Shown here: positions 8,933 through 16,499 of the stretch, piece by piece
How the letters are laid out: every line of letters begins with the position of its first letter
Position numbering within the stretch: the stretch's first letter is position 1
NCBI RefSeq assembly: GCF_001984105.1
Contig: NZ_MTQM01000007.1
Span: forward strand, 186,001-250,000
Length of the DNA stretch: 64,000 bases
DNA from: Microbacterium sp. CSI-V
Lineage (GTDB): Bacteria > Actinomycetota > Actinomycetes > Actinomycetales > Microbacteriaceae
Reading direction: 5' to 3'
Notes under the pieces: generated by a model
The model's database searches: none
Seen by the model: only the letters and a program-made list of their open reading frames with translations
Told to the model about the DNA's origin: nothing
Program-made: the position numbers and the translations under genes

Positions 8933-9952
8933 TCAGGCCAGCACCTTCGCCGCGAGGCTCAGGTCGGCGTTGGCGAGGACGGGCATCGCGATCGCGTCCG
9001 CGATGACCTCGGCGATCATCGGCGGCTTCTCGCCCCGGTACGCGCCAGCGACGATGCCGGGCTGCTCCGACTCCTCGATGCCGTAGCGCTCGTCGGTCGA
9101 CGTGAGGGTCTGACCCCAGAACGTCGCGCCGAGCTCCGTGCCCTCCCAGTCGTCGGTGTTCTCGACCGGCGCGGGGAGCAGGAACAGCTTCGAGTCGTCG
9201 AGGACCTTGCCGGCCTTCGTACGACGGTCGTACTTGTAGATGGGCGGGAGTCCCGCTCCCTCGACGATGCCGCGGACGTCCGCCTCGGTGGCGGGACGCG
9301 AGGCGCCGTTGTTGAGCTGGATGCGGAACTGGTCCCCGGAGGCGAGCGCCGTGAACACCCGCGAGGAGAGCAGGATGGAGCCGGGCTCGACACCGTTCGT
9401 CGCGATGTACTGCTGCCGGATCGTCTCGAGGAACGCGAGGCGGTCGACGCTCGACGAAGCCCACAGCGATCCAGCGGTGACGTCGTGCGAGACGGAGCGG
9501 CCGAAAGAGTCGGCCGCGCCGATCTCCGGGATCGTAGCGATGCCGGTGCCGATGACGATGCCACGGAGGCGCTCGACACGGTCGGCGACCGCGCGGACGA
9601 CCGTGCGGGTCGTCGCGAGGATCGACTTCTCCACCGCGTCGTCGGCGGCGTTGCGGTTGCGCAGCTGCTCGTACTCGGTGACGGGGATCTCGGTACCGAC
9701 CGGCGGCAGCTCGAGGGTCGTGCGCTTGCGCGGCAGGCCCTTCGAGACCTCAATCTCGGCGTCGAACGCGCGGTAACGCGCCTCGTCGACGAGACCGGTC
9801 TGTCCCGCCATGAACCGCACGACGATGTCGGCGACCTCACGGTTGGGGAGCCAGCGGGCGAGGGTGCCGCGAGCCTGCTCGATCTCCTCGAGCGAGCGGC
9901 GGGCGTATCCGGTCAGTGTGGCCGGGTCGATGACGTCAGTCCAGAGTGCCAT
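8933..9952 (-). CDS. Major capsid protein (phage lambda gpE-like)
   Basis: The 339-residue protein follows the decoration protein and has the length and pattern of the gpE-type HK97-fold major capsid family, which builds the icosahedral shell. Features are an N-terminal segment (YARRSLEEIEQARGTL), a conserved beta/loop region (LELPPVGTEIPVTEYE), the long spine helix around residues 100-130 (AVEKSILATTRTVVRA) and a C-terminal domain ending SLAAKVLA. The gene order scaffold, decoration, capsid supports the call. Confidence 0.9.
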   Translation of the reverse strand: MALWTDVIDPATLTGYARRSLEEIEQARGTLARWLPNREVADIVVRFMAGQTGLVDEARYRAFDAEIEVSKGLPRKRTTLELPPVGTEIPVTEYEQLRNRNAADDAVEKSILATTRTVVRAVADRVERLRGIVIGTGIATIPEIGAADSFGRSVSHDVTAGSLWASSSVDRLAFLETIRQQYIATNGVEPGSILLSSRVFTALASGDQFRIQLNNGASRPATEADVRGIVEGAGLPPIYKYDRRTKAGKVLDDSKLFLLPAPVENTDDWEGTELGATFWGQTLTSTDERYGIEESEQPGIVAGAYRGEKPPMIAEVIADAIAMPVLANADLSLAAKVLA

Positions 9953-9973
9953 GTGTCAGCTCTCCTCTCTCGC

Positions 9974-10366
9974 TCAGACGAAGACGATGGTCGTGGCGGC
10001 GCGCTTGGCCGCGGCGGCGGGTGCCGCGAAACCGCCCGAGTAGGGCACCTTCGCGACGTTGACGCGACCGTGGTCGAGGATGGGCGCACCGAAGTCCGCC
10101 GTGCCCACGACCTTCTGGTCGGTGAGGAGGAACCCGGCGAGCACACCAGCGCCCGTCGTGGTTCCCTCGGTCTTGTCGTAGGGGACGTAGAGTCCGCCGA
10201 CGAGAGCGACCGGGGTGCCGGAGGGGATGTACCCGTCCGGGTAGTGCGTGCTCTGGGTGAACGCCGAGATGTCGATGATCCCGGTCCGCGCGTTGCGGAT
10301 GCCGTGAGTCGAACCGAGCCACGACATGTCACCGGAGCCGAAGGTCTCCTGCTGGAGCTTGGGCAT
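9974..10366 (-). CDS. Head decoration protein (gpD-like)
   Basis: The 130-residue protein lies between scaffold and major capsid genes. It begins MPKLQQETFGSGDMSWLGS and has the small beta-rich pattern of lambda gpD-type decoration proteins that stabilise the expanded head (GYIPSGTPVALVGGLYVPY, then GVLAGFLLTDQ). ATG 10366 has GGAAAGGA upstream. A run of Ala near residues 113-125 precedes a short C-terminal strand (TTIVFV). Confidence 0.8.
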   Translation of the reverse strand: MPKLQQETFGSGDMSWLGSTHGIRNARTGIIDISAFTQSTHYPDGYIPSGTPVALVGGLYVPYDKTEGTTTGAGVLAGFLLTDQKVVGTADFGAPILDHGRVNVAKVPYSGGFAAPAAAAKRAATTIVFV

Positions 10367-10370
10367 GATG

Positions 10371-11006
10371 TCAGTCCTTTCCAGACTTCTTCTTGTGGGT
10401 TTCGTCGTAGAGGTCACGACCCGCCGAGACGCTTCCGCCGTTCGCTTCGCCGCTTCGCTGCCCCTGTCCGGGGATGGGACGGCGGCGCGGGTCGGGGGTC
10501 TCGATCTCCTTCGAGTTCTCCTCGACCCACTTCTTCAGCGCGTCCGCGTTGACGGTCTTGCCGTCGTCGTTCACGAACTGCTTCCGGTCCAGGTCGAACA
10601 GCTTCGATGCGGAGACCGTCCGGCCATCGAGCGCCTTGTCGAGCTGATCGCTGACACGCTCGAGAGCGAGTTCGAGGCGGTCCGCTGCGCGCGCCTCCTC
10701 GATGCGCTTGTCAACGTCCGCCTGCGAGAGCGGGGTCGACTTGCCGTCGTCGTCCTTCGGCTTCGGCTGCGTCACAGCACGGAACTTCTCCGCGTCGGAC
10801 TTCAGGTCCTCGTAGTCGGCGAACTTCGCGCGCTCCTCCTCGCGAGCCTTCTGCTCGGCACGGCGGGCACGCTCAGACACGATCCGGTCGAGCTCTTCCT
10901 GCGACTCGACCGGCTTGAACTCCTTGCCGCCGCCCTTGTCGTCGTCGCCATCGGCGAACCGGAGGTAGGGGCTGCGGATGAGCTGGCCGAATGCGTTGCG
11001 CTTCAT
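10371..11006 (-). CDS. Capsid scaffolding protein
   Basis: The 211-residue protein is highly charged and predicted to be mostly helical/coiled coil, with a long acidic-basic central helix (ERARRAEQKAREEERAKF) and a polar disordered C-terminus rich in Gly, Pro and Lys. This is the usual composition of siphovirus scaffold proteins encoded just before decoration and capsid proteins; they guide procapsid assembly and are then lost. No protease domain is seen fused to it or next to it. Confidence 0.8.
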   Translation of the reverse strand: MKRNAFGQLIRSPYLRFADGDDDKGGGKEFKPVESQEELDRIVSERARRAEQKAREEERAKFADYEDLKSDAEKFRAVTQPKPKDDDGKSTPLSQADVDKRIEEARAADRLELALERVSDQLDKALDGRTVSASKLFDLDRKQFVNDDGKTVNADALKKWVEENSKEIETPDPRRRPIPGQGQRSGEANGGSVSAGRDLYDETHKKKSGKD

Positions 11007-11023
11007 GGTGGGGTGTGACCTTC

Positions 11024-11066
11024 CGTTTATCGGGCCCGTCGGCCGCCGTTTATGGCCCGTCGGCCG
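11024..11066. repeat. Tandem direct repeat upstream of scaffold gene
   Basis: Two near-identical units, CGTTTATcgGGCCCGTCGGCCG (11024-11045) and CGTTTATGGCCCGTCGGCCG (11047-11066), lie one base apart in the 159-base gap between the MuF and scaffold genes, 18-60 bases before the scaffold ATG. The spacing of about two helical turns suggests a protein binding site or a promoter element for the head genes, but this is only inference. Confidence 0.6.
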
Positions 11067-11165
11067 TACCGCGACACGCTCGCGTAGCGCCTCCACCCGG
11101 GCGGGTGGGAAGTTCGTGTGGGCGGCGCCCGTAGACCGGGGAAGATATCGGCGGACGCCGCCCTG

Positions 11166-13397
11166 TCAGATGAGCCCGAGAGCCCGCGCCAGACGCCGCA
11201 CAGACTCGGGTGTGCCGCGCTCCCCCAGCCGCCGTAACTCGCGCGCCAGATCACGCTCCAGCTCCGCGACCTTCGCCGCAGATGCCGGCAACGGTGAGGC
11301 GTACACGTCGGCGCTGCTGAGCCCGACACCGCGGGGGACGTTCCCGGTCGCCCGGACGTACTGGAGCCGGTAGTTCGCGTCGTACAGTCGCCGCTCCGCC
11401 GCGGTCATCGTCGCCCGGTTCAGCGGATCCCGCTGCCCGGATGCCGCAGCATCGAAGCGTGCGGCTCGGTTCGTGACGACCGTGCGTCCGCCGATCGTGA
11501 CCGTCCCACGCCCTCGACCCGCGGCGAGGATCTGCTGGTCAGTGCGGACACCCGGCGCCAGCGACACCGCAGTCTGGCCGCGGTCGAGGATGTACCCCTC
11601 CTGACGCATCAGCCGGATCGCGTTCGTCCGTGTCCCAGCCCGCCGGTAGATGTCATCCACCGTCAGCCGGGAAGGCGCCCCGTACCGTCGCGCGCCGGCC
11701 GCAGTCGCGAGGCCACGCTGCGAGACGTTCACGACACGGTAGATGTCGGCACCGTCCCGGATGGCACGCGCCTCACTGCGACCGAAGACCTTCTCCTGCT
11801 GCTGCTCCGACATCGCCTGGAACGTCGCGTACGGGTCTGTGCGCTCATCGCCGACGACGTTCTCCGCACCGGGGATGTGCATACAGTCGCAGTTAGATAC
11901 AATGAGACTGTTAGCTACGTGCCACCCTTCGGACGAATTGAGGCTGTACACATGCCCGGACCACTGAACGCTGCGCGCCTTGACCACGCGATCGAGCTCT
12001 ACCTGGCCGGTGAGCCGTTCGAGAAGATCACGACCGACGCTGGCGTATCCGCTAGCCGTCTCCACCGTGAACGAGTCGCCCGGGGCATCCCACCGCGACG
12101 GGAGAGGGTTCTGCCCGCCGAAACCATCGTCCGGCAGTACGTCGAAGGAGCCTCCGAGTACGGCTTGGCGCGACAGTATGGCGTCTCCCGAGGCCCCATC
12201 ACGCGCATCCTCACCGAGGCTGGAGTGCGGCGCCGCGGCATGAGCGAAGCGGGGAAGATCCGAAACGAATCGCTTACCGCTGACGAGAAACGCGCGCAGG
12301 TCCAGGCCGCCAACGCTGCCGCCCGCAAGCGTCGCATCCCGACGATCGAGAAGCTGCGCCGAGCGCTGACCGTCGAGCAGCAGGGTCGCACCGGGAGTCG
12401 CGGTGAGGAAGTGCTCCTGTCGATGCTGCGCGAGCGCGGACTCCAGCCCACCATCGAACGAGCCGTCGGCCCGTACAACGTCGACCTGGCCGTGCTGCCC
12501 GTCGCCGTGGAAGTCCTCGGAGGAGGATTCCACGCGAGCAAGGCCTCGCACGCTGAGCGCATCCCACACATCCTCGATGCGGGCTGGCACCTGGTCATGG
12601 TCTGGGACCACGACAGCGGCGGCGCCCTCGGAGCGGGTGCTGCGGACTACATAGTCACCTTCCTGGATGAGGTTCGCCGGAACCCACCCGCGACGTGTCA
12701 GTATCGGGTGATTTCCGGTGACGGGCAGCTCCTCGCCGCTCGCGGTCGTGAGGATCACGAGTTCCCCGTCGTACCAGCGTCGCGTAGCGCCCTCGGTAGC
12801 GGGACCTGAAACCACAACCCCAGCGGGGAAACAGCGCGGGTGACGCTGGAAGCCCGTGTTCCACCGGTACCAACGGCCCGCGAGGATCACGCACCGTCGG
12901 CACGAGGGCGGGTTCAGCATCCGCACGTACCCGGTGATGTCCGGGCGTTGCACGATGTCCGCGGAGTACACCTCACGCCGCGTGTCGGCCATGACCGTCA
13001 GCGACGTCATCGTGAGCCACCGGCGCCCGACCTGCAGGGCATCTACGGCGGAGGCCCCGCGGCTGACCGCGACCTTCGTCGTGATGACCGCCTCGTCCAG
13101 AAGCGTGCTCATCGACCGGCCGTCGGGAGCCGAAGACAGGAACACTGCCGGATCGAGCTCCCCCACCGGGCTGTCCGGCTGATTCGTCTCGGCGAGCACC
13201 GCGGCCGTGTACCCGACCGCGACGCCCACGGCTTCCGCTCGAGCGCCTTCGAGCGTCGACAGGATCCTCGGCTTCACCCGCGCCCAGGACGCGTCGAAGT
13301 CATCCCCCATCCGCGACCACTGCCGGCCCACGTCCGAAGCGGCCGCGACCGACAGCGCCTGCTGCTCGCGGTACTGGTCAGTTGCCGCCTGCAGCAC
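11166..13397 (-). CDS. MuF-type minor capsid protein with intein
   Basis: The 743-codon frame encodes a minor head protein interrupted by an intein. Residues 1-188 (N-extein) and 503-743 (C-extein) join to give 429 residues after splicing. Splicing restores the MuF signature RHPR|CDCMHIPG, preceded by CRRC and GRWYRW, typical of head morphogenesis proteins encoded next to the portal. The intein sits exactly before the conserved Cys. GTG 13397 overlaps the portal end by 20 bases. The C-extein continues with helical head-protein sequence and ends LARALGLI. A separate gene is nested on the opposite strand inside the intein. Confidence 0.88.
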   Translation of the reverse strand: MLQAATDQYREQQALSVAAASDVGRQWSRMGDDFDASWARVKPRILSTLEGARAEAVGVAVGYTAAVLAETNQPDSPVGELDPAVFLSSAPDGRSMSTLLDEAVITTKVAVSRGASAVDALQVGRRWLTMTSLTVMADTRREVYSADIVQRPDITGYVRMLNPPSCRRCVILAGRWYRWNTGFQRHPRCFPAGVVVSGPATEGATRRWYDGELVILTTASGEELPVTGNHPILTRRGWVPANLIQEGDYVVRSTRSEGAAAVVVPDHDQVPARIEDVWDALSVRGLARVESSSEDFHGDGQHGQVDVVRADGSFDGGLESALAQHRQEHFLTATPGATLLLDGQRSAQLLDRRDATLAGGSVGGLDLRAFLVSGKRFVSDLPRFAHAAAPHSSLGEDARDGASGDAILSRQAVLGGSFDVLPDDGFGGQNPLPSRWDAPGDSFTVETASGYASVGRDLLERLTGQVELDRVVKARSVQWSGHVYSLNSSEGWHVANSLIVSNCDCMHIPGAENVVGDERTDPYATFQAMSEQQQEKVFGRSEARAIRDGADIYRVVNVSQRGLATAAGARRYGAPSRLTVDDIYRRAGTRTNAIRLMRQEGYILDRGQTAVSLAPGVRTDQQILAAGRGRGTVTIGGRTVVTNRAARFDAAASGQRDPLNRATMTAAERRLYDANYRLQYVRATGNVPRGVGLSSADVYASPLPASAAKVAELERDLARELRRLGERGTPESVRRLARALGLI
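11898..11943 (+). promoter_or_regulatory. Promoter-like element and RBS for nested nuclease
   Basis: TACAAT (11898-11903) is a good -10 match inside the last intein codons. GAGG (11940-11943) lies 8 bases before the ATG at 11952. The stretch is visibly more AT-rich than its surroundings, and on the other strand it forces rare codons (ATT GTA TCT) in the intein C-terminus. A matching -35 box is not evident. Confidence 0.5.
11952..12809 (+). CDS. HTH + Vsr-like homing endonuclease nested in intein
   Basis: This 285-residue protein is encoded antisense to the intein and entirely within it. Residues 10-45 and 54-93 look like two helix-turn-helix units (EKITTDAGVSASRL; LARQYGVSRGPITRIL). Residues 149-225 have the core of a Vsr/EDxHD-type PD-(D/E)XK nuclease: E152/E153, YNVDLAV with D178, VAVEV with E187, GGFHASKASH, then ILDAGWHLVMVWD. 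ATG 11952 is favoured over the ATG at 11877 by its ribosome binding site. Codons align exactly with intein codons (residue k faces intein residue 295-k), so E187 is the reverse complement of intein F108. A homing role is inferred from location and domains. Confidence 0.72.
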   Translation: MPGPLNAARLDHAIELYLAGEPFEKITTDAGVSASRLHRERVARGIPPRRERVLPAETIVRQYVEGASEYGLARQYGVSRGPITRILTEAGVRRRGMSEAGKIRNESLTADEKRAQVQAANAAARKRRIPTIEKLRRALTVEQQGRTGSRGEEVLLSMLRERGLQPTIERAVGPYNVDLAVLPVAVEVLGGGFHASKASHAERIPHILDAGWHLVMVWDHDSGGALGAGAADYIVTFLDEVRRNPPATCQYRVISGDGQLLAARGREDHEFPVVPASRSALGSGT

Positions 13398-14763
13398 CCT
13401 GGACCGGCCTTCCCGCGGCCGCGATCTGCGGGTCCAGGGTCACGTTCTCATCCCAGTCCCGCATGCGGCCCTGCTCGATGTCCGTGTAGCCGAGGTCCTT
13501 CCGTGCCTGCTCGATCGGGAGGATCGAACGGCCCGTGGTGTCCTTCGTCGTGACGAGCTTCATGATCGCGTCGGCTTTCTGCGCCACCGTCGGGGTCGAC
13601 GGGTCACGCCAGATCGTCTCGATCTGCTTCGGGCGGGCGTCGACCTCTCGGCCCATGTTCATGAGCACGAGACGCTGCACCTGCTCCCACCGGGTTGACA
13701 GGGTCCGCTGCTTCCGCTCCGCACGCTTGACCAGCTGCGCCTCCGACGCGCGGATCGCGTCCGCCGAGGGCGGGTTGTCGCCCTTGAACAGCAGGTAGTC
13801 CGCGGGGATACCGAGTTGCATCGCGACGATCTGCATGAGCAGCTTGATGGACTCGTGGAAGTTAGACAGCGAAGCCTCGGGGAACTGCCCGAACGTGGCC
13901 TTGTCGTTCTCCGTCGACCACATGCGGCCGGCGATCATCGAGTACGTGTCGAGCGCCTGACCGGCCTCGTCGGTGAAGTCTTCCTCCTTGAGCCCGGTCG
14001 CGAAGCGCCGCGGCAGGGCATGGAACTCGGCCGACACCATCATGTCCGAGGCGAGCTTGTTCAGCGCGTCCAGAGGGCTGACGATCGGGTGGAACACGGA
14101 ACGTCCGAGCCGCTGGTCGAACTTCCCCGGCCGGTTACGACCCAGGATCCGCGGGTCGTTCATCAGGGGGACGAGCGAGCACAGGTTGTTCCCGTTGTCG
14201 TCCTCACGGTCATCCTCGACCCACCCGCGGCCCTGCTGGAACCGCCAGGTGACCCACCCGTTCTGGTGGTGGAACGTCATCCACCGGGTCTTGTCGAGAT
14301 CGGTCCACCGCTTCACGCCGTGCTTCACACGCTTCGTCTTCGGGTCGTCCTCGTGGATCGCGTCGAACGCGGACTCGAGCGTGATCACCGGAACGTCATC
14401 CGCGGCCTCACCGGGCCCCACGGTGGCGTAAGCGCGCCCCAGAGCGAGGCTCTCCCGGTGACCCTGCTGCGACAGGTCCGGGCCGTCGTTCTCCTGCCAC
14501 ACGTCCCACAGCTCGTCGTCGGCCTCGGCACCACGACCGATACGGAACCCTTCGACGTCGAGCCGGTTGTCGTACACGTCGACGGCGAACAGCGCCAGGT
14601 TCAGCACGATCGGCGACAGACGGTAGCCGAGCTCCTGCTGCAGCACCGGGGCGAGGAACTTCAACGGCTGCTCACCCTCGAAGTACAGGTCGTTCTTCTC
14701 GAGCATCGGCTTCTGCCGGCTGATCGCGCGGGACAGCCGCAGCGCCTCGTCGAGTTCCGTCAC
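13378..14763 (-). CDS. Portal protein (SPP1 gp6-like)
   Basis: The 461-residue protein has the size and pattern of the SPP1-type portal, the dodecameric ring through which DNA is packaged. Visible features are the N-terminal LYFEGEQPLKFL, the LSPIVLNLALFAVDVYDNRL segment, a conserved LMQIVAMQLGIPADYL helix and SADAIRASEAQLVKRAERKQ before the C-terminal stem. It begins at GTG 14763, just after the terminase nuclease region, and ends inside the MuF gene start. The C-terminal 30 residues are Gly/Ala-rich. Confidence 0.92.
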   Translation of the reverse strand: MTELDEALRLSRAISRQKPMLEKNDLYFEGEQPLKFLAPVLQQELGYRLSPIVLNLALFAVDVYDNRLDVEGFRIGRGAEADDELWDVWQENDGPDLSQQGHRESLALGRAYATVGPGEAADDVPVITLESAFDAIHEDDPKTKRVKHGVKRWTDLDKTRWMTFHHQNGWVTWRFQQGRGWVEDDREDDNGNNLCSLVPLMNDPRILGRNRPGKFDQRLGRSVFHPIVSPLDALNKLASDMMVSAEFHALPRRFATGLKEEDFTDEAGQALDTYSMIAGRMWSTENDKATFGQFPEASLSNFHESIKLLMQIVAMQLGIPADYLLFKGDNPPSADAIRASEAQLVKRAERKQRTLSTRWEQVQRLVLMNMGREVDARPKQIETIWRDPSTPTVAQKADAIMKLVTTKDTTGRSILPIEQARKDLGYTDIEQGRMRDWDENVTLDPQIAAAGRPVQGAAGGN

Positions 14764-14773
14764 GGCAGCTCTC

Positions 14774-15409
14774 CTATCTGCTGCGCCAGACGCGCACCTT
14801 CGCTCTCGGTTTCGGGGGCGACCAGCCAGCGGCGAGCGAGTCGCGCACCGCGGCGTTCGCGAGGATCGAGCACATCGCGAGGTCGATCTTCTGCGTCTCG
14901 TTCGGCTTCCCGAGGATGTACTTCTGACCGGGCTTCGCGACCTTCTTCGCGTTGCCCATGTGCAGCTCCGTGATGGGGCACCCGTCGTTCGTGATGCGCC
15001 CGTTCGCGAGGTCCGCCTCGAACCGGCGGATCTCGTCGTACATGCGGCTGACGGAGTTGGTGGGCCACTCGATCACGTGCTCATCGCCATGACGCAGCGC
15101 CCACGTCTCGATGTCGGTGTTCCAGTCCTCCGGGTCGCAGTACATGCGCACCACCACGAACCGGTCGAACAGCTCGTCGACGGCAACATCGACCTCGCTG
15201 TGCGGGATACGGTCGCCGTGCTCCTTCGGATCCCAGAACGTGGGGGTCTCGAGGTCCGGTCCCCACCGCGGGGTGAACGCATACCCGGTCATCGTCTGGG
15301 CGCGGATGCCGGTCCAGTCGTTGTTGATGCTGCCGTCTAACTAGAACCCGATGCAGATGGCAGTGCCATCCGGCGGGTTCGGCAACCACGGTCGCTTCGT
15401 CGCCTGCAT
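14774..15409 (-). pseudogene. Terminase large subunit nuclease part, interrupted by TAG
   Basis: A 212-codon frame starts at ATG 15409 with AGGAGG six bases upstream and is open to 14774 except for one amber codon (15343-15341). It begins MQATKRPWLP and reads CIGF, then TAG TTA, then DGSINNDW. Removing the six bases TAGTTA restores the RuvC-like nuclease motif GFDGS..NDW, whose Asp is catalytic. Later motifs are intact: YCDPEDWN and QKIDLAM. The part after the stop could start at ATG 15292, but that would lack the first catalytic Asp and has no good ribosome site. Readthrough would give a complete domain. Confidence 0.7.
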
Positions 15410-15440
15410 CGGGAACCTCCTCACCTGCCCGCAGGGGCAC

Positions 15441-16499
15441 TCATGCAACTACGCGCCCCAGCGAGGCGTACGCGCCTTCCCACACCCCTTCGGGCAGCCA
15501 CGTGCCCATACCGCGCACGAGCTTGTTCCCGTAGAACCGTTCCGCCTGCGCCGGGTCTTGCTCCAGCAACTCCGCGGCCTCAGCCTCGATCGAATCGAGG
15601 TCGACGTGCGCGGCACCGAAGTACACGAATGCGTGGATCTTCCGGCGGTCGCGCTTGTTCTTGTAGCTGAGGTTCTTCGGCGGCTGCCGGTAGAACTTGA
15701 ACAGGTCAGCCGCGCGCGACTCGTACGTCGACCGTGCGGTGGACTCCTCAGCGGGGTCCCACGTGTTCGTCAGCTCGATACCGCGGCCACCCATGCCAGA
15801 CGTGCCACGACGCATCGTCTGCGCCGTACCCATCAGCCCGTTCGACTTCGTGTAGATCCCCGTCTCGTCCTGAACGAATCCGGTGGTGGGGTTGCCCAGT
15901 CGGGACGACTCCGCAGAGGTGACCTTCTCGATCACGCCGTCATCGCCGATGCGCATGAATTTCTCACCCACACGGATGCGTTCGCTCAGCGGTCCCCGGA
16001 GGACCATCTGCTGCAGCGGACGCCACGTGTTGTTCACCTGATCCTCGGACGTCGCCATGAGCTGGATCAGCGGAGTCGGCCAGGGCATGCCCATCGGCTC
16101 GCCCGGCTCGTACTCGTACACGAACCCGCACTGACAGCCGTACCGCGCGCAGTCGTAGACGTCATCGTCGCCCGCCCACCCGGCGAACAGGTCCGGGCCA
16201 AGCGCCATCACCGCAGTCTCGGCCGCAGCCCACGGGCTCTTCCCGTACTTCTGCGGACCCACCACGAGAGAACGCCGGTACGCGAACGCCTGGTTCTTGA
16301 TCGGGTCCTCGGGGCGCCACGGCGTCTCCGGGCGCACTCGACCGTGGTTCGCGGTGCACCACAGCTGCCAGTCCGACAGGATGAACGGCTGCCCCTTCCG
16401 GAACCCATCAGGGATCGGAAGATGCCACGCCATCCAGTCCGCCTGCAGGTAACCCAGCGTCGGCCACGTGACCTCGAACTCAGCGATCTGCTCCGACAT
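15441..16499 (-). CDS. Terminase large subunit, ATPase part
   Basis: The 352-residue protein carries the packaging ATPase of TerL: Walker A-like GPQKYGKSPWA near residue 80, Walker B FVQDE near residue 210, and the C-terminal linker KLVRGMGTWLPEGVWEGAY that normally leads into the nuclease domain. It stops at TGA 15443-15441, 31 bases before the ATG of the separate nuclease frame, which has its own ribosome site, so the terminase may be naturally split in two genes. It overlaps the TerS gene by 20 bases at its start. Confidence 0.85.
   Translation of the reverse strand: MSEQIAEFEVTWPTLGYLQADWMAWHLPIPDGFRKGQPFILSDWQLWCTANHGRVRPETPWRPEDPIKNQAFAYRRSLVVGPQKYGKSPWAAAETAVMALGPDLFAGWAGDDDVYDCARYGCQCGFVYEYEPGEPMGMPWPTPLIQLMATSEDQVNNTWRPLQQMVLRGPLSERIRVGEKFMRIGDDGVIEKVTSAESSRLGNPTTGFVQDETGIYTKSNGLMGTAQTMRRGTSGMGGRGIELTNTWDPAEESTARSTYESRAADLFKFYRQPPKNLSYKNKRDRRKIHAFVYFGAAHVDLDSIEAEAAELLEQDPAQAERFYGNKLVRGMGTWLPEGVWEGAYASLGRVVA

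Larger units (their letters stand above)
11892..12833 (-). other. Intein, 314 residues
   Basis: The intein runs from Cys1 (TGT 12833-12831, block A CFPAGVVVSG) to Asn314 (AAC 11894-11892), with Cys as the +1 extein residue. Block B is seen as VTGNHPIL (T39xxH42), block F as GHVYSLNSSEGWHVAN, and the end is IVSN|C. The penultimate residue is Ser instead of the usual His. The central 80-280 region has no LAGLIDADG endonuclease motifs; it contains an EDFHGDG motif (residues 106-112) that I recall from other phage inteins. The linker is coded antisense to the nested nuclease gene. Confidence 0.9.

Noticed and set aside
11999..12598. Other long frames across the intein on both strands
   Set aside because: They are Arg/Ser-rich and lack family motifs, unlike the intein frame (minus) and the nuclease frame from 11952 (plus).
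15293..15440. Possible group I intron or intein in the terminase gene
   Set aside because: The gap between the two terminase parts is under 150 bases, too short for an intron, and no intein blocks are present. A gene split plus a six-base insertion explains it better.
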